Source: Hymenobacter gummosus
GTDB lineage: Bacteria; Bacteroidota; Bacteroidia; Cytophagales; Hymenobacteraceae
DNA length: 64,000 nucleotides
Direction: 5' to 3'
Assembly: GCF_003970915.1 (NCBI RefSeq)
Contig: NZ_RXOF01000001.1
Span: 124,001 to 188,000 of the forward strand
How positions within the stretch are numbered: position 1 is the first letter of the stretch; every line of letters begins with the position of its first letter. Below the pieces are notes generated by a model. It was not told the DNA's origin, did not search any database, and worked only from the letters and a program-made list of their open reading frames with translations. Position numbers and translations under genes: made by a program. Positions 42,882 to 54,007 of this stretch are shown one piece after another.

Positions 42882-43793
42882 ATGCCTGCTTTGACCCGCT
42901 GGCCCCGCCTACTCACCAAAACAGCTATTACCGCCTGCCTGCTCACGGGCGGCCTCCACGTTCCGGCGCTGGCCCAAGCCGACTCCACCCAGCACCGCCC
43001 CCTTTTCGCCCGCCTGCCGCTCGACACCCTGCTGCGCCGCGGCCACGGCCTGTACCGCACCGTGCGCGTGCAGGCCGATTCGCTGCGGCGGCAGCCGGCG
43101 GTGCGCCACCTTGCCCTGCCCGCTTTGCTGCTGGGCACCGGCGTGGTGCTGCGCGGCGAAGTGGAGCTATTCGACATGGAAGCCGAGCCGGACTACCTGG
43201 TGCGCAGCGGCGCCCGGCGCCACCTTTCCTGGGTGCGCACCCACCTCGACGACCACCTGCGCTACGTGCCCGGCTATACCGCGCTGGGACTGGGCCTGGT
43301 GGGCGTGCGGGGCCGGCATTCCTTGCCCAATCAGGCCATTATGTACGGGCTGATTTACTACCTCAACGACGGGCTGACCAGCAACCTCAAGCGCCTGACC
43401 CGGGTGCAGCGGCCCAACGGCCAGAGCTTCAATTCCTTTCCCAGCAGCCATACCAGCACGGCCTTTGCGGCGGCGCACTTCATGCACAAGGAGTACGGGC
43501 ACCGCAGCATCTGGTACAGCGTGGGCGCCTACTCGGTGGCCGTGGCTACCGGCGGTCTGCGCATCGCCAAGGACAACCACTGGTCGTCCGACGTGGTGGC
43601 CGGCGCGGGTGTGGGCATCCTCTCCACCGAGCTGGTGTACTGGGCCTACCCCACCCTGCAGCGCACCGCCACCCGCCTGTGGCAGCACTGGCGCCCGGGC
43701 ACGGCTAGTCCCACCAGCCGCACTCAGATTATGGTCATGCCGTTCTACGCCCACGGTGCCGTGGGTGCCGCGCTGAGTTTGACGGTGCGGTAG
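42882..43793 (+). CDS. PAP2-family phosphatase, secreted or membrane-attached
   Basis: A 303-residue protein with a signal peptide ending ALAQA. The three phosphatase motifs are visible: KRLTRVQRP (KxxxxxxRP), FPSSHTS (PSxH) and LRIAKDNHWSSDVVAG (the HxxxD acid-base pair). PAP2 enzymes dephosphorylate lipid phosphates such as undecaprenyl diphosphate or phosphatidate outside the inner membrane. The form with a Sec signal and few helices is common in Bacteroidota. Confidence 0.9.
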   Translation: MPALTRWPRLLTKTAITACLLTGGLHVPALAQADSTQHRPLFARLPLDTLLRRGHGLYRTVRVQADSLRRQPAVRHLALPALLLGTGVVLRGEVELFDMEAEPDYLVRSGARRHLSWVRTHLDDHLRYVPGYTALGLGLVGVRGRHSLPNQAIMYGLIYYLNDGLTSNLKRLTRVQRPNGQSFNSFPSSHTSTAFAAAHFMHKEYGHRSIWYSVGAYSVAVATGGLRIAKDNHWSSDVVAGAGVGILSTELVYWAYPTLQRTATRLWQHWRPGTASPTSRTQIMVMPFYAHGAVGAALSLTVR

Positions 43794-43808
43794 ATGCCTG
43801 AAAGCACA

Positions 43809-43841
43809 AAGCCAGTTAAGTCGTAGTGACTTAACCGGCTT
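43809..43841. terminator. Terminator hairpin
   Basis: A 14-bp stem with one mismatch (43809-43822 with 43828-43841) between the converging PAP2 and DUF433 genes. Confidence 0.75.
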
Positions 43842-43885
43842 CGGCATGTATGCGCTGGCTAATACAACTCAACCGGCCACTTCAT

Positions 43886-44110
43886 CTAGGCGGCCAGCTG
43901 ACGGGTCCGGCGCTCCACGTCAGCCGCAAATGCCAGCGCCGCCCGGATATGCTCATTCGTCAGCTCCGGAAAATCTTCTACGATTTCCTCGAAGCTCATA
44001 CCCGAGGCCAACCAGCTCAGTACATCCTGCACCGCAATGCGGGTACCCGTAAAACCAGCCTTGCCGAAGCGGACACCTGCATTTAGGCTGATGAAATTGA
44101 CGTAGTCCAT
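43886..44110 (-). CDS. DUF433-domain protein, antitoxin-like
   Basis: A 74-residue protein with the DUF433 winged-helix core (GKAGFTGTRIAVQDVLSWLASGMSFEEIVEDFPELTNEHIRAAL). DUF433 proteins are usually antitoxins of PIN-like DUF5615 toxins. No such toxin gene follows here, so it is an orphan. It starts 17 bases after uvrB on the same strand. A GTG two codons upstream is an alternative start. Confidence 0.85.
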   Translation of the reverse strand: MDYVNFISLNAGVRFGKAGFTGTRIAVQDVLSWLASGMSFEEIVEDFPELTNEHIRAALAFAADVERRTRQLAA

Positions 44111-44127
44111 ACCCACAATTTACCGTT

Positions 44128-46167
<2,040 letters not shown>

Positions 46168-46247
46168 GCAGGGTGATTCGGAGAGCGGGAAAGATAACCC
46201 TTCTTAACTACCGCCGGGCAGCCGAGGTTTCCGCCCAACAAAGAAAA

Positions 46248-46276
46248 ACCCCACGACTGGAAACCAGCCGCGGGGT
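46248..46276 (-). terminator. Terminator of the anti-sigma/OMP gene
   Basis: A 13-bp stem with two wobble positions (46248-46260 with 46264-46276), with a T-run on the minus strand. Confidence 0.75.
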
Positions 46277-46332
46277 CGGACCCAAGGTGAGTGAATGGGT
46301 GTATTTTCTGGTCGGTAATCCGACGCTTAGGC

Positions 46333-47934
46333 TCAGGGGGCCAGTTCGGCCTTGCCGCCGCCAAACTCCACGCTGGCCGACAGGCCGACGGCGTAGGGGC
46401 GGGTGCGCTGGCTCCAGGTTTCGCCGGGGTTGGCGTTGAGCGTGGTCAGGCCGGCTTCGGCCTCGGGGCCCACGTTCAGCTGCCACTGCCCGCCGGCGGG
46501 CGAGAAGCGTACCCCCGCGCTGCCCCGGGCCGAGGCCAGCACGCTGCGGTACGAAGCGTCGCCGGTGGTGGTCATGGTGCCCACGGCGGTGCGGTTGCGC
46601 AGCAGCACGTTCACGGCGGCACCCACGGCGGCGTACACGCCCCAGCCCTGCTTGCGGCCTTCGTAGCGCACCTGCACGGGCACGCCCACGGTGGTCAGGT
46701 GGTAGCGGCCGGTCTGCGGGCGGGCGTCGGCCAGGCTGTTGCTGAACTCCTTGGTCGCTTCGCGGTCGGTATCACCCGAGATGGAAGTCAGCTCGGCGCC
46801 GGTCAGCAGGGTCCAGTGCTTGCGGCCCAGCGGCACGGCGGCCCCGAACTGCACGCGCTGGGCCAGGCCCGGCTGCAGCTTGGTTTGCTCGGGCGCCGTC
46901 ACGCCGCGGGCGGAGAGAAACGAGTTGGTAGCAGGAATGCCGCGCAGGGCCACGCCGCTGCCGGTGCTGCTGCTCATGTTCGGCACGAAACGCTCGGCCG
47001 AGTAGCCCCCGCGCCAGCGCCAGCGGCTGATGGAGGCTTTTTTCTGCTCTTCTTTCTCTTCGTCGGAAGACGCCGGGGCCAGCAGCGCGGACACGTTCAG
47101 CAGGGCAACCTTGGGCAGGTCGGTCCGGGCGTCGCGGCGCAGGCGGCTGGTGAGGGGCTGCAGGGCCTCGGCCGCGAAGGGCGCGGCGGTGCCCGACTCC
47201 ACGGCGGCCCGCTCGGCGGCGGTGCCGGCGAGGCTGGCCAAACCAGCAGCGCCGTCGGGAGCCCCGGCGCGCAGGCGGCTGCCCGGCGCGAGGTTGCCGG
47301 AAGCGGCCGTGGTGGCGGTGGTGCTCGACTGGCTGCCGAAGGTTTGCTTGATGGCGGCCAGGGCACGGCTGGTCAGGCTGGCGCTGGGCTGGTCGGTACC
47401 AGCCGCGGAGGAAGCGCCAAACGAGTCGCGCAGCTGGTGGAGCACGGCATCCACGCCGGAAGTCGACGGCCGTGGGCTGGTGGCCGAAGCAGCGGCGACG
47501 GTTTCAGTACCAGCGCGCCGGGCGGCGGCTGCGGAGCCGGCGGCACCGTTGCCGGTAGCGTTACGGCTGGCCGTGCGGTCGGCTTCGGTCAGCGGGGTTT
47601 GGGCCGCGGCGGCGCCCAGGCGGGCAGCGGCCGAGCGGGCTGCCGCGCTGCTGTCGACGGCGGCAATTTCAGCCCCGGCGGAAGGGCCGCTCACGTGCTG
47701 CGCCAGCCAGCCGCCCGCGCCCAGCGTGGCCACGGCGCAGGCCGCGGCGGCCAGGCGGCGGTAGCCCACCAGGCGGCGGCGGTAGCCCTGGTTTTCGCGC
47801 AGCAGCAACTCGTGGTCGAGCCGGTCCCACACGTCGGCGCGGGGCGTCAGCTCGGCCTCGGCAAACTTCTGGCGGAACAGCTCCTCCAGATTCGCCTTTG
47901 GCTGTTGGTCGTTATTATTGGAAACGGGTGTCAT
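46333..47934 (-). CDS. Anti-sigma-like/outer-membrane beta-barrel hybrid protein
   Basis: A 533-residue protein. Residues 1-60 form a short cytoplasmic region (LEELFRQKFAEAELTPRADVWDRLDHEL) like those facing ECF sigma factors. A single helix (about 62-82) is followed by a long Ala/Ser/Thr-rich linker. The C-terminal about 220 residues form alternating strands with an outer-membrane-barrel look (WTLLTGAELTSISG, GRYHLTTVGVPVQVRYEG, YAVGLSASVEF). It overlaps the sigma gene by 20 bases, so the pair is co-expressed and probably forms a signalling unit. Confidence 0.7.
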   Translation of the reverse strand: MTPVSNNNDQQPKANLEELFRQKFAEAELTPRADVWDRLDHELLLRENQGYRRRLVGYRRLAAAACAVATLGAGGWLAQHVSGPSAGAEIAAVDSSAAARSAAARLGAAAAQTPLTEADRTASRNATGNGAAGSAAAARRAGTETVAAASATSPRPSTSGVDAVLHQLRDSFGASSAAGTDQPSASLTSRALAAIKQTFGSQSSTTATTAASGNLAPGSRLRAGAPDGAAGLASLAGTAAERAAVESGTAAPFAAEALQPLTSRLRRDARTDLPKVALLNVSALLAPASSDEEKEEQKKASISRWRWRGGYSAERFVPNMSSSTGSGVALRGIPATNSFLSARGVTAPEQTKLQPGLAQRVQFGAAVPLGRKHWTLLTGAELTSISGDTDREATKEFSNSLADARPQTGRYHLTTVGVPVQVRYEGRKQGWGVYAAVGAAVNVLLRNRTAVGTMTTTGDASYRSVLASARGSAGVRFSPAGGQWQLNVGPEAEAGLTTLNANPGETWSQRTRPYAVGLSASVEFGGGKAELAP

Positions 47935-48595
47935 TGCAACGTTGGTCGAGTCTTTCCAGCTTGGCTTTCAGAATTGCGCGGGCCCGGGAGTACTGCGACT
48001 TGCTGGTACCCTCCGAAATGCCCAGCATCTCGCCAATTTCTTTGTGGCCGTAGCCTTCGATGGCAAACAGGTTGAACACCATGCGGTAGCGCGGGGCCAA
48101 ATCCTGCACCATCTTGAGTAATTCTTCGAAGTTGTAGTTCGACAGGATCAGCTCCTCGTCGGCCACGGCTTCGGGGTATTCGTTTTCCGTCACGGCCAGC
48201 ATGGGGGCGTTGCGGCGGTGCTGGCGCAGGGCGGCGTTGATCATGATGCGCCGGATCCAGAACTCCAGCGGGCATTCGCGGCGGAAGTGGCGCAGGTTGC
48301 TAAACACCGTCACGAAGCCCTCCTGCATCACGTCTTCGGCCTCGAAGGTGGTCTGGGAGTAGCGCGAGCAGACGGCCAGCATGCGGCCGGCGTAGCGGAC
48401 GTACAGCTCTTTCTGGGCCACGCGGCTGCCGTCGAGGCAGGCGTCAATCAGCTCTGCTTCGCTCCAGCGCCCGGCGGGCGTGAGCGGGCGGGTAGCGGCG
48501 GGCCGGGCCACTTCGGTGGTTTCGGCGGACGAGGTAGACAGCCCTCCTACCAGTCGGCCGAGGCTGCTGCTGCCGAAGGCGGCGAGGGCACTCAT
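47915..48595 (-). CDS. ECF-family RNA polymerase sigma factor
   Basis: A 226-residue sigma-70-family protein with region 2 (LYVRYAGRMLAVCSRYSQTTFEAEDVMQEGFVTVFSNLRHFRRE) and region 4 (APRYRMVFNLFAIEGYGHKEIGEMLGISEGTSKSQYSRARAILK). A roughly 45-residue Ser/Ala/Thr-rich N-terminal extension is unusual, so a start near the conserved region (around WSEAELID) is possible. It directs transcription of an envelope-related regulon, presumably inhibited by the overlapping downstream membrane protein. Confidence 0.93.
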   Translation of the reverse strand: MSALAAFGSSSLGRLVGGLSTSSAETTEVARPAATRPLTPAGRWSEAELIDACLDGSRVAQKELYVRYAGRMLAVCSRYSQTTFEAEDVMQEGFVTVFSNLRHFRRECPLEFWIRRIMINAALRQHRRNAPMLAVTENEYPEAVADEELILSNYNFEELLKMVQDLAPRYRMVFNLFAIEGYGHKEIGEMLGISEGTSKSQYSRARAILKAKLERLDQRCNDTRFQ

Positions 48596-48954
48596 ACCTG
48601 GGCCCGGCGGGTGCGGCCGGGGGCGCCATTACCCACCGACGAGCGGCGGAAGCTGGGAGATGGTAGCGAATTTCTCATGGGCTAACGGACCACGACGTAA
48701 CAAAACAAAACGGGCCAACAGGCGGCGGTATGGGTAGGAGCACGGGCCCTGCAGATTGGTTGCAACCGGGAATATTTTTTTGCGCTGTCCGGCTGGTTTC
48801 GGGCCCGGGCAGCCCGATTTCGGGGCCGGGCTACCTGGGCTAAGCTACGGCGTATTCCGGCTTCGGCCAACCCGGCGGCCCAATTTCATGTACCTACCGC
48901 TATCCAGCCTGGCCGCCGCCCGGCCGGCCTCCACACCAACCCAAACTCCTACCC
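48596..48954. other. Intergenic region, 359 bases
   Basis: Divergent promoter region between the sigma factor and wrbA. It contains a short T-run near 48774-48780 but no gene or clear hairpin. Confidence 0.5.
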
Positions 48955-49566
48955 ATGAAAACCCTGGTTCTGTTCTACTCCACGTATGGCCACGTCTGGA
49001 AAATGGCCGAGGCCGTAGCCGAGGGCGCCCGCGAAGTCAGCGGCAACGAAGTCAGCGTGAAGCGCGTGCCCGAAACCCTGTCCAAGGAGCTGCTCGACCA
49101 GATTGGGGCCACCGAGGCCCAGAAGGCCTTTGCCCACGTGCCCGTAGCCACCGTCGAGGAGCTGGCCGATTACGACGCCATCATCCTGGGCGTGCCCACG
49201 CGCTACGGCAGCCTGTGCGGGCAGATTCAGGCTTTTCTCGACGCTACCGGCCCGCTGTGGGCCAAAGGGGCGCTGGTGGGCAAAGTTGGCGGGGCTTTCG
49301 TGAGCACGGCCACCCAGCACGGCGGGCAAGAAACCACCATTCAAACCGCCCACACGGCCCTGCTGCACCACGGCCTGGTCATCGTGGGGCTGCCCTACGC
49401 CTGGCAGGGCCAGATGCGCATCGACGAAATAACCGGCGGCTCGCCCTACGGGGCCAGCACCATTGCCGGCGGCAAAGGCGAGCGGCAGCCCAGCGCAAAT
49501 GAGCTGGAAGGCGCCCGGTTCCAGGGCAAGCACACGGCCGAAATTGCCAGCAAGCTGGCGAAGTAG
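48955..49566 (+). CDS. wrbA: NAD(P)H:quinone oxidoreductase WrbA
   Basis: A 203-residue flavodoxin-like FMN protein that reduces quinones by two electrons. The phosphate-binding loop [35 protein letters not shown] and [27 protein letters not shown] are family hallmarks. The length is typical. It is a single-gene unit followed by a strong terminator inside a GTGA repeat pair. Confidence 0.95.
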   Translation: MKTLVLFYSTYGHVWKMAEAVAEGAREVSGNEVSVKRVPETLSKELLDQIGATEAQKAFAHVPVATVEELADYDAIILGVPTRYGSLCGQIQAFLDATGPLWAKGALVGKVGGAFVSTATQHGGQETTIQTAHTALLHHGLVIVGLPYAWQGQMRIDEITGGSPYGASTIAGGKGERQPSANELEGARFQGKHTAEIASKLAK

Positions 49567-49568
49567 GC

Positions 49569-49740
49569 GGTGAAATAGTGAGATGGTGAACTGGTGAGTT
49601 GTCATTTCTGAGGCACCCGGCGCACCATCTGAGTTAAACGCAAACGGCCCCGGCAACACCAGTTGCCGGGGCCGTTTGCGCGTTCAGGAGCCGCCAAAAC
49701 ATCAACTCACCATTTCACCATCTCACCATGTCACCACTCA
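49569..49740. repeat. Inverted GTGA octamer repeats enclosing a terminator
   Basis: Octamer units GGTGANNN at 49569-49600 and their reverse complement at 49701-49740 surround a perfect 19-bp terminator stem (49639-49657 with 49662-49680, loop ACCA). The repeat pair fills the space between wrbA and the converging LytTR gene. Confidence 0.8.
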
Positions 49741-50496
49741 CAGCAAGTTATAAGCCTTGAGCAGCTGGTTGAACGCGTCCCGGTACGTGTCGCCGATGGG
49801 GAGCAGGCGGCCGGCCAGCTGCACCTTGCCGCGCTCCACGTGCTCGATGCGGTTCAGGGCCACGATGTAGGACTTGTGGATACGGGCGAAGCGGCCGGGC
49901 GGCAGCACCTCCTCCACCCTGCGGAACGACTGTAGCGTGAGGATGCGGCCGTTTTCGGCGGTGTAAATCATCAGGTACTCCTTCATGCCCTCGATGTAGA
50001 GGATGTCGTCGAAGGCCACGCGCTGCAGGCGGTGCTCGTTCTTGACGAACATAGCCTCCGGGGCCGCCGCGGCTGCGGGCGCCGGCGGGGCGGAAGCGGC
50101 CACCGCCGCAGCCCCGGGCGCGGCGGCACGCAGCTTGCCGACGGCCTGCAGAAACCGCTCGAAGGCAATGGGCTTGAGCAGGTAATCGGCGGCGCTCAGC
50201 TCGTAGCTCTGCACGGCGTACTGGGCGTAGGCGGTGGTGAAAACCACCCGCGGCGCCGGCTGCGGCAGCAGCTGCACAAACTGCAGGCCGGTGATGCGCG
50301 GCATGTGAATGTCGAGAAACACCACGTCGACGGGGTGGTCCTGCACGAAGGCCAGGCCCTGCAGAGCGTCGTGAAACTGCCCGCACAGCTCCAGCTGCGG
50401 CACCTGGGCGCAGTAGCTGGCCAGCACGTCGAGGGCCAGGGGTTCGTCGTCGATGAGCACGCAGCGGAGCTTGCGGCCGGGCGGGGTCGGTTCCAT
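49738..50496 (-). CDS. LytTR-type response regulator
   Basis: A 252-residue regulator with a receiver (phospho-Asp in VDVVFLDIHMPRITG), an Ala/Pro-rich linker (about 125-148) and a LytTR DNA-binding domain (FVKNEHRLQRVAFDDILYIEGMKEYLMIYT, ARIHKSYIVALNRIE). ATG at 50496; a GTG one codon earlier is possible. It lies 27 bases after its kinase gene. Confidence 0.94.
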   Translation of the reverse strand: MEPTPPGRKLRCVLIDDEPLALDVLASYCAQVPQLELCGQFHDALQGLAFVQDHPVDVVFLDIHMPRITGLQFVQLLPQPAPRVVFTTAYAQYAVQSYELSAADYLLKPIAFERFLQAVGKLRAAAPGAAAVAASAPPAPAAAAAPEAMFVKNEHRLQRVAFDDILYIEGMKEYLMIYTAENGRILTLQSFRRVEEVLPPGRFARIHKSYIVALNRIEHVERGKVQLAGRLLPIGDTYRDAFNQLLKAYNLL

Positions 50497-50523
50497 CACA
50501 GGGCAAGATACCAGCCGAGGCGG

Positions 50524-51669
50524 CTACTGCGCCGGGGTGGCGGGCAGCAGCGTAAGGGCGGCCCGGTAGCGCACGGGCGTCGCGTCGATGTCGAGGCGGT
50601 GGCGGCCGGGGTAGAGCAGCTGCAGGCGACGGCGCAGGTTGGTGAGGCCCACGCCACCGGGCTGCTCCAGCGCGGGGCCGGCCGCCGGGTCGGCCACGGC
50701 GTTGTCGATGACGAAGTGCAGGCTGCCGTCGGCGGGCTGGCTGAGCCGGATGCTGACGACGGGGCGGGCCGTCAGGTCGCCGTGCTTGAAGGCGTTTTCG
50801 ACCAGGGGCAGCAGCAGCATGGGCGCAATGGCCGGGGCCGCTTCCGCCTCCAGCGCACTGGTATCGAACACGATGGGCGCCGGGCCGGTGGCGGGCAGGC
50901 GCAGGCGCTGCAGCTCCAGGAAGCTGTGCAGGTGCTGCAGCTCCTGGGGCAAGGGCACGGTGTCGGCGGCCGAGTCGTGGAGCATGTAGCGCATCAGCTC
51001 GGCCAGGCGCAGGATGGCTTCGGGGGCGCGGTCGGATTTCTGGCTGGCCAGGGAGTAGATGTTGTTCAGGGTGTTGAAGAGGAAGTGCGGGTTGACCTGC
51101 ATCTTGAGCAGGGCCAGCTCGGTGAGCAGCTGCTGGCGCTCCAGCTCCCGGCGCCGCCGCTGCCCGCGCAGGTAGTCGCCGGTGACTTTCAGGGCCGAGC
51201 TGAGAAACACCATCATCAGCCCGGTAATGGAGTAGGGCACAATGCGCTGCACCATGGTGCGCGGCCGGATGCCCGGAGCATCGGGGAAAAAGCTCATGGA
51301 TATGCCCACGCGCAGGCTCACAAACAACGTCAGCAGCAATACCACCCCAAGCGCATACAGGGCTACCCGTCCGCGGGCCAGCAGCCGCGGAATCAGCTCC
51401 CGCCAGTTCAGATAGAACACACCCGCGTAGAGCAGATCGTACAGCAACCCGCGCCCGAGCGTGCGCAGGACGGCCTGGTACTGTCCGGCCGCGCCGGGCT
51501 TGTCGTGCGTGAGCTGCTGCCAGATTTCCAGCCCGTCGGAAAGCAGCAGCAGTGCCCACAGCACCAGGTGCGCCCACAGCGGCACGCGGCGGGAAGTGCT
51601 CGGCTCGGCCGGCGCGAAGCGGAACCAGGGGGCCGGGGTGGTCAGGGGTGGCGAAGCAGAAGCGGACAT
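50524..51669 (-). CDS. LytS/YehU-type sensor histidine kinase
   Basis: A 381-residue kinase with four predicted helices (about 35-160), the His_kinase motif LKMQVNPHFLFNTLNNIYSL and an ATPase domain (LVENAFKHG, GVGLTNLRRRLQLLYP). It phosphorylates the LytTR regulator downstream. The ATG at 51669 is preferred over a TTG at 51681. It is divergent from the ABC transporter at 51932, a likely target or partner. Confidence 0.93.
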   Translation of the reverse strand: MSASASPPLTTPAPWFRFAPAEPSTSRRVPLWAHLVLWALLLLSDGLEIWQQLTHDKPGAAGQYQAVLRTLGRGLLYDLLYAGVFYLNWRELIPRLLARGRVALYALGVVLLLTLFVSLRVGISMSFFPDAPGIRPRTMVQRIVPYSITGLMMVFLSSALKVTGDYLRGQRRRRELERQQLLTELALLKMQVNPHFLFNTLNNIYSLASQKSDRAPEAILRLAELMRYMLHDSAADTVPLPQELQHLHSFLELQRLRLPATGPAPIVFDTSALEAEAAPAIAPMLLLPLVENAFKHGDLTARPVVSIRLSQPADGSLHFVIDNAVADPAAGPALEQPGGVGLTNLRRRLQLLYPGRHRLDIDATPVRYRAALTLLPATPAQ

Positions 51670-51931
51670 GAGCGCGGACAAGCAATACGACGGCGCAAGG
51701 TACCCGGCCGCAGCACGAGGCCGGCGGGTATTTCAACCAACGGCCCCGGCGCGCTACCCAACGGGCAGTTTCGGCTCCTCAATCGGCGTAGCGGGCCGCG
51801 TTGGCCGCGCGCCAGGCCGGTTGGCGGCCGTGCCGGGGCCGTTGGGGCCGAAATCCGCGGCATTGGTGGAATAGTCCGACGGGGCTTGGGCAGCGGCTCT
51901 AGGTTTGCCAGCACCGAACGCCTTCTGACCT

Positions 51932-52857
<926 letters not shown>

Positions 52858-52861
<4 letters not shown>

Positions 52862-53679
52862 ACGCCACCATTTCCGCCCCCGCCTTTCCCACCCAGCTGC
52901 GCCGCAGTCTGGCCGCCGACGCGCTCAAGCTCAAGCACACGCCCGCCCTCTGGCTCACGCTCAGCAGCGGCGCGCTGCCGGTGCTGCTGATGGGCCTGAC
53001 CTTCTTCTTCAAGGGCCAGTACCTGCTCAAGCCCGGCCAGAACCCCTGGCCGGCCTACCTGATCCAAAGCTGGCAGACGGCCACCGGGCTGCTGTTTCCG
53101 CTGTTCGTAGTGCTGCTCAGCAGCCTGGTGCTGCACACCGAAAACCGCGCCCTGGGCTGGAAGCATCTGTACGCCCAGCCGCTGAGCCGCGGGGCCGTGT
53201 TCGGCAGCAAGCTGCTGGTGCTGCTGGCGCTGAACCTGCTGGCCCTGCTGGTGTATGCCGCGCTGCTGCTGGGCTCGGGTTGGCTGCTGGGCCTGCTGCG
53301 GCCCGAGTTGCGCTTTGCCGATTTTGCGGCGCCGCTGGCCGTGCTGCCGCCCCTGCTGCTGCACACCTACGTGGCCACGCTCGGCATCGTGGCCCTGCAG
53401 TACGTGGCGTCGCTGTGGTGGCGCAACTTCGTGGCGCCGGTGGCCGCGGGCATGGGCTGCACCATTGCGGCCCTCACCCTGATGCGCTGGGAGTACATCG
53501 ACTGGGTGCCCTACGCGGCCCCGCTGCGCACCCTGCGGGCCATCGAGCCCAAGGCCGGCGCCCTGCACGTAGCCTGGACGCTGCCCCCGGCCACCCTGCT
53601 GGCCCTGGGCTGGTGCGGAGTGGTGCTGCTCATCGGCTACGTGCTGCTGGGCTGGCGCCACGAGGGGGCCCGGCGCTAG
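52858..53679 (+). CDS. ABC-2 type permease
   Basis: A 273-residue permease with six hydrophobic segments and a BcrB/MutG-like layout (ALWLTLSSGALPVLLMGLTFFFKG; HTENRALGWKHLYAQPLSRGAVFGSKLLVLLALNLLALL). It pairs with the overlapping ATPase. The substrate is unknown. Confidence 0.88.
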
Positions 53680-54007
53680 GGCTTCTTGCCAGGGCACCAC
53701 AATTTTGTCTGGGCCAAATGCAACCCCGCCGCCCCCCGGACCGACCCTTGTCGCACATACAAAACCTGGACTACTCCGTGCTACGCGTTGCTACCACATA
53801 AATAGGTGATTGGCAGAGGCCGATTTCCGCCGGTCCTTTGCCCTATCATTCGCGGCTCCACCCACCCGCTCTTGTTTGCTTACCCGCGCTCCGGCGCTTT
53901 CTCCCTGCTTACAGCCAACGGCGCTGCCTCGCCGGAACCCCAGCGGCCCTGATGCGGCCGACTGCCCGCGTGCCGTTGGTTTTCCGCCGTCCTCCCCTCC
54001 TCCCGAT
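53680..54007. other. Intergenic region, 328 bases
   Basis: Between the permease and the outer-membrane protein. An in-frame open stretch continues upstream of the ATG at 54008 but does not look like protein. The promoter is presumed to lie here; I see no strong element or hairpin. Confidence 0.45.
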
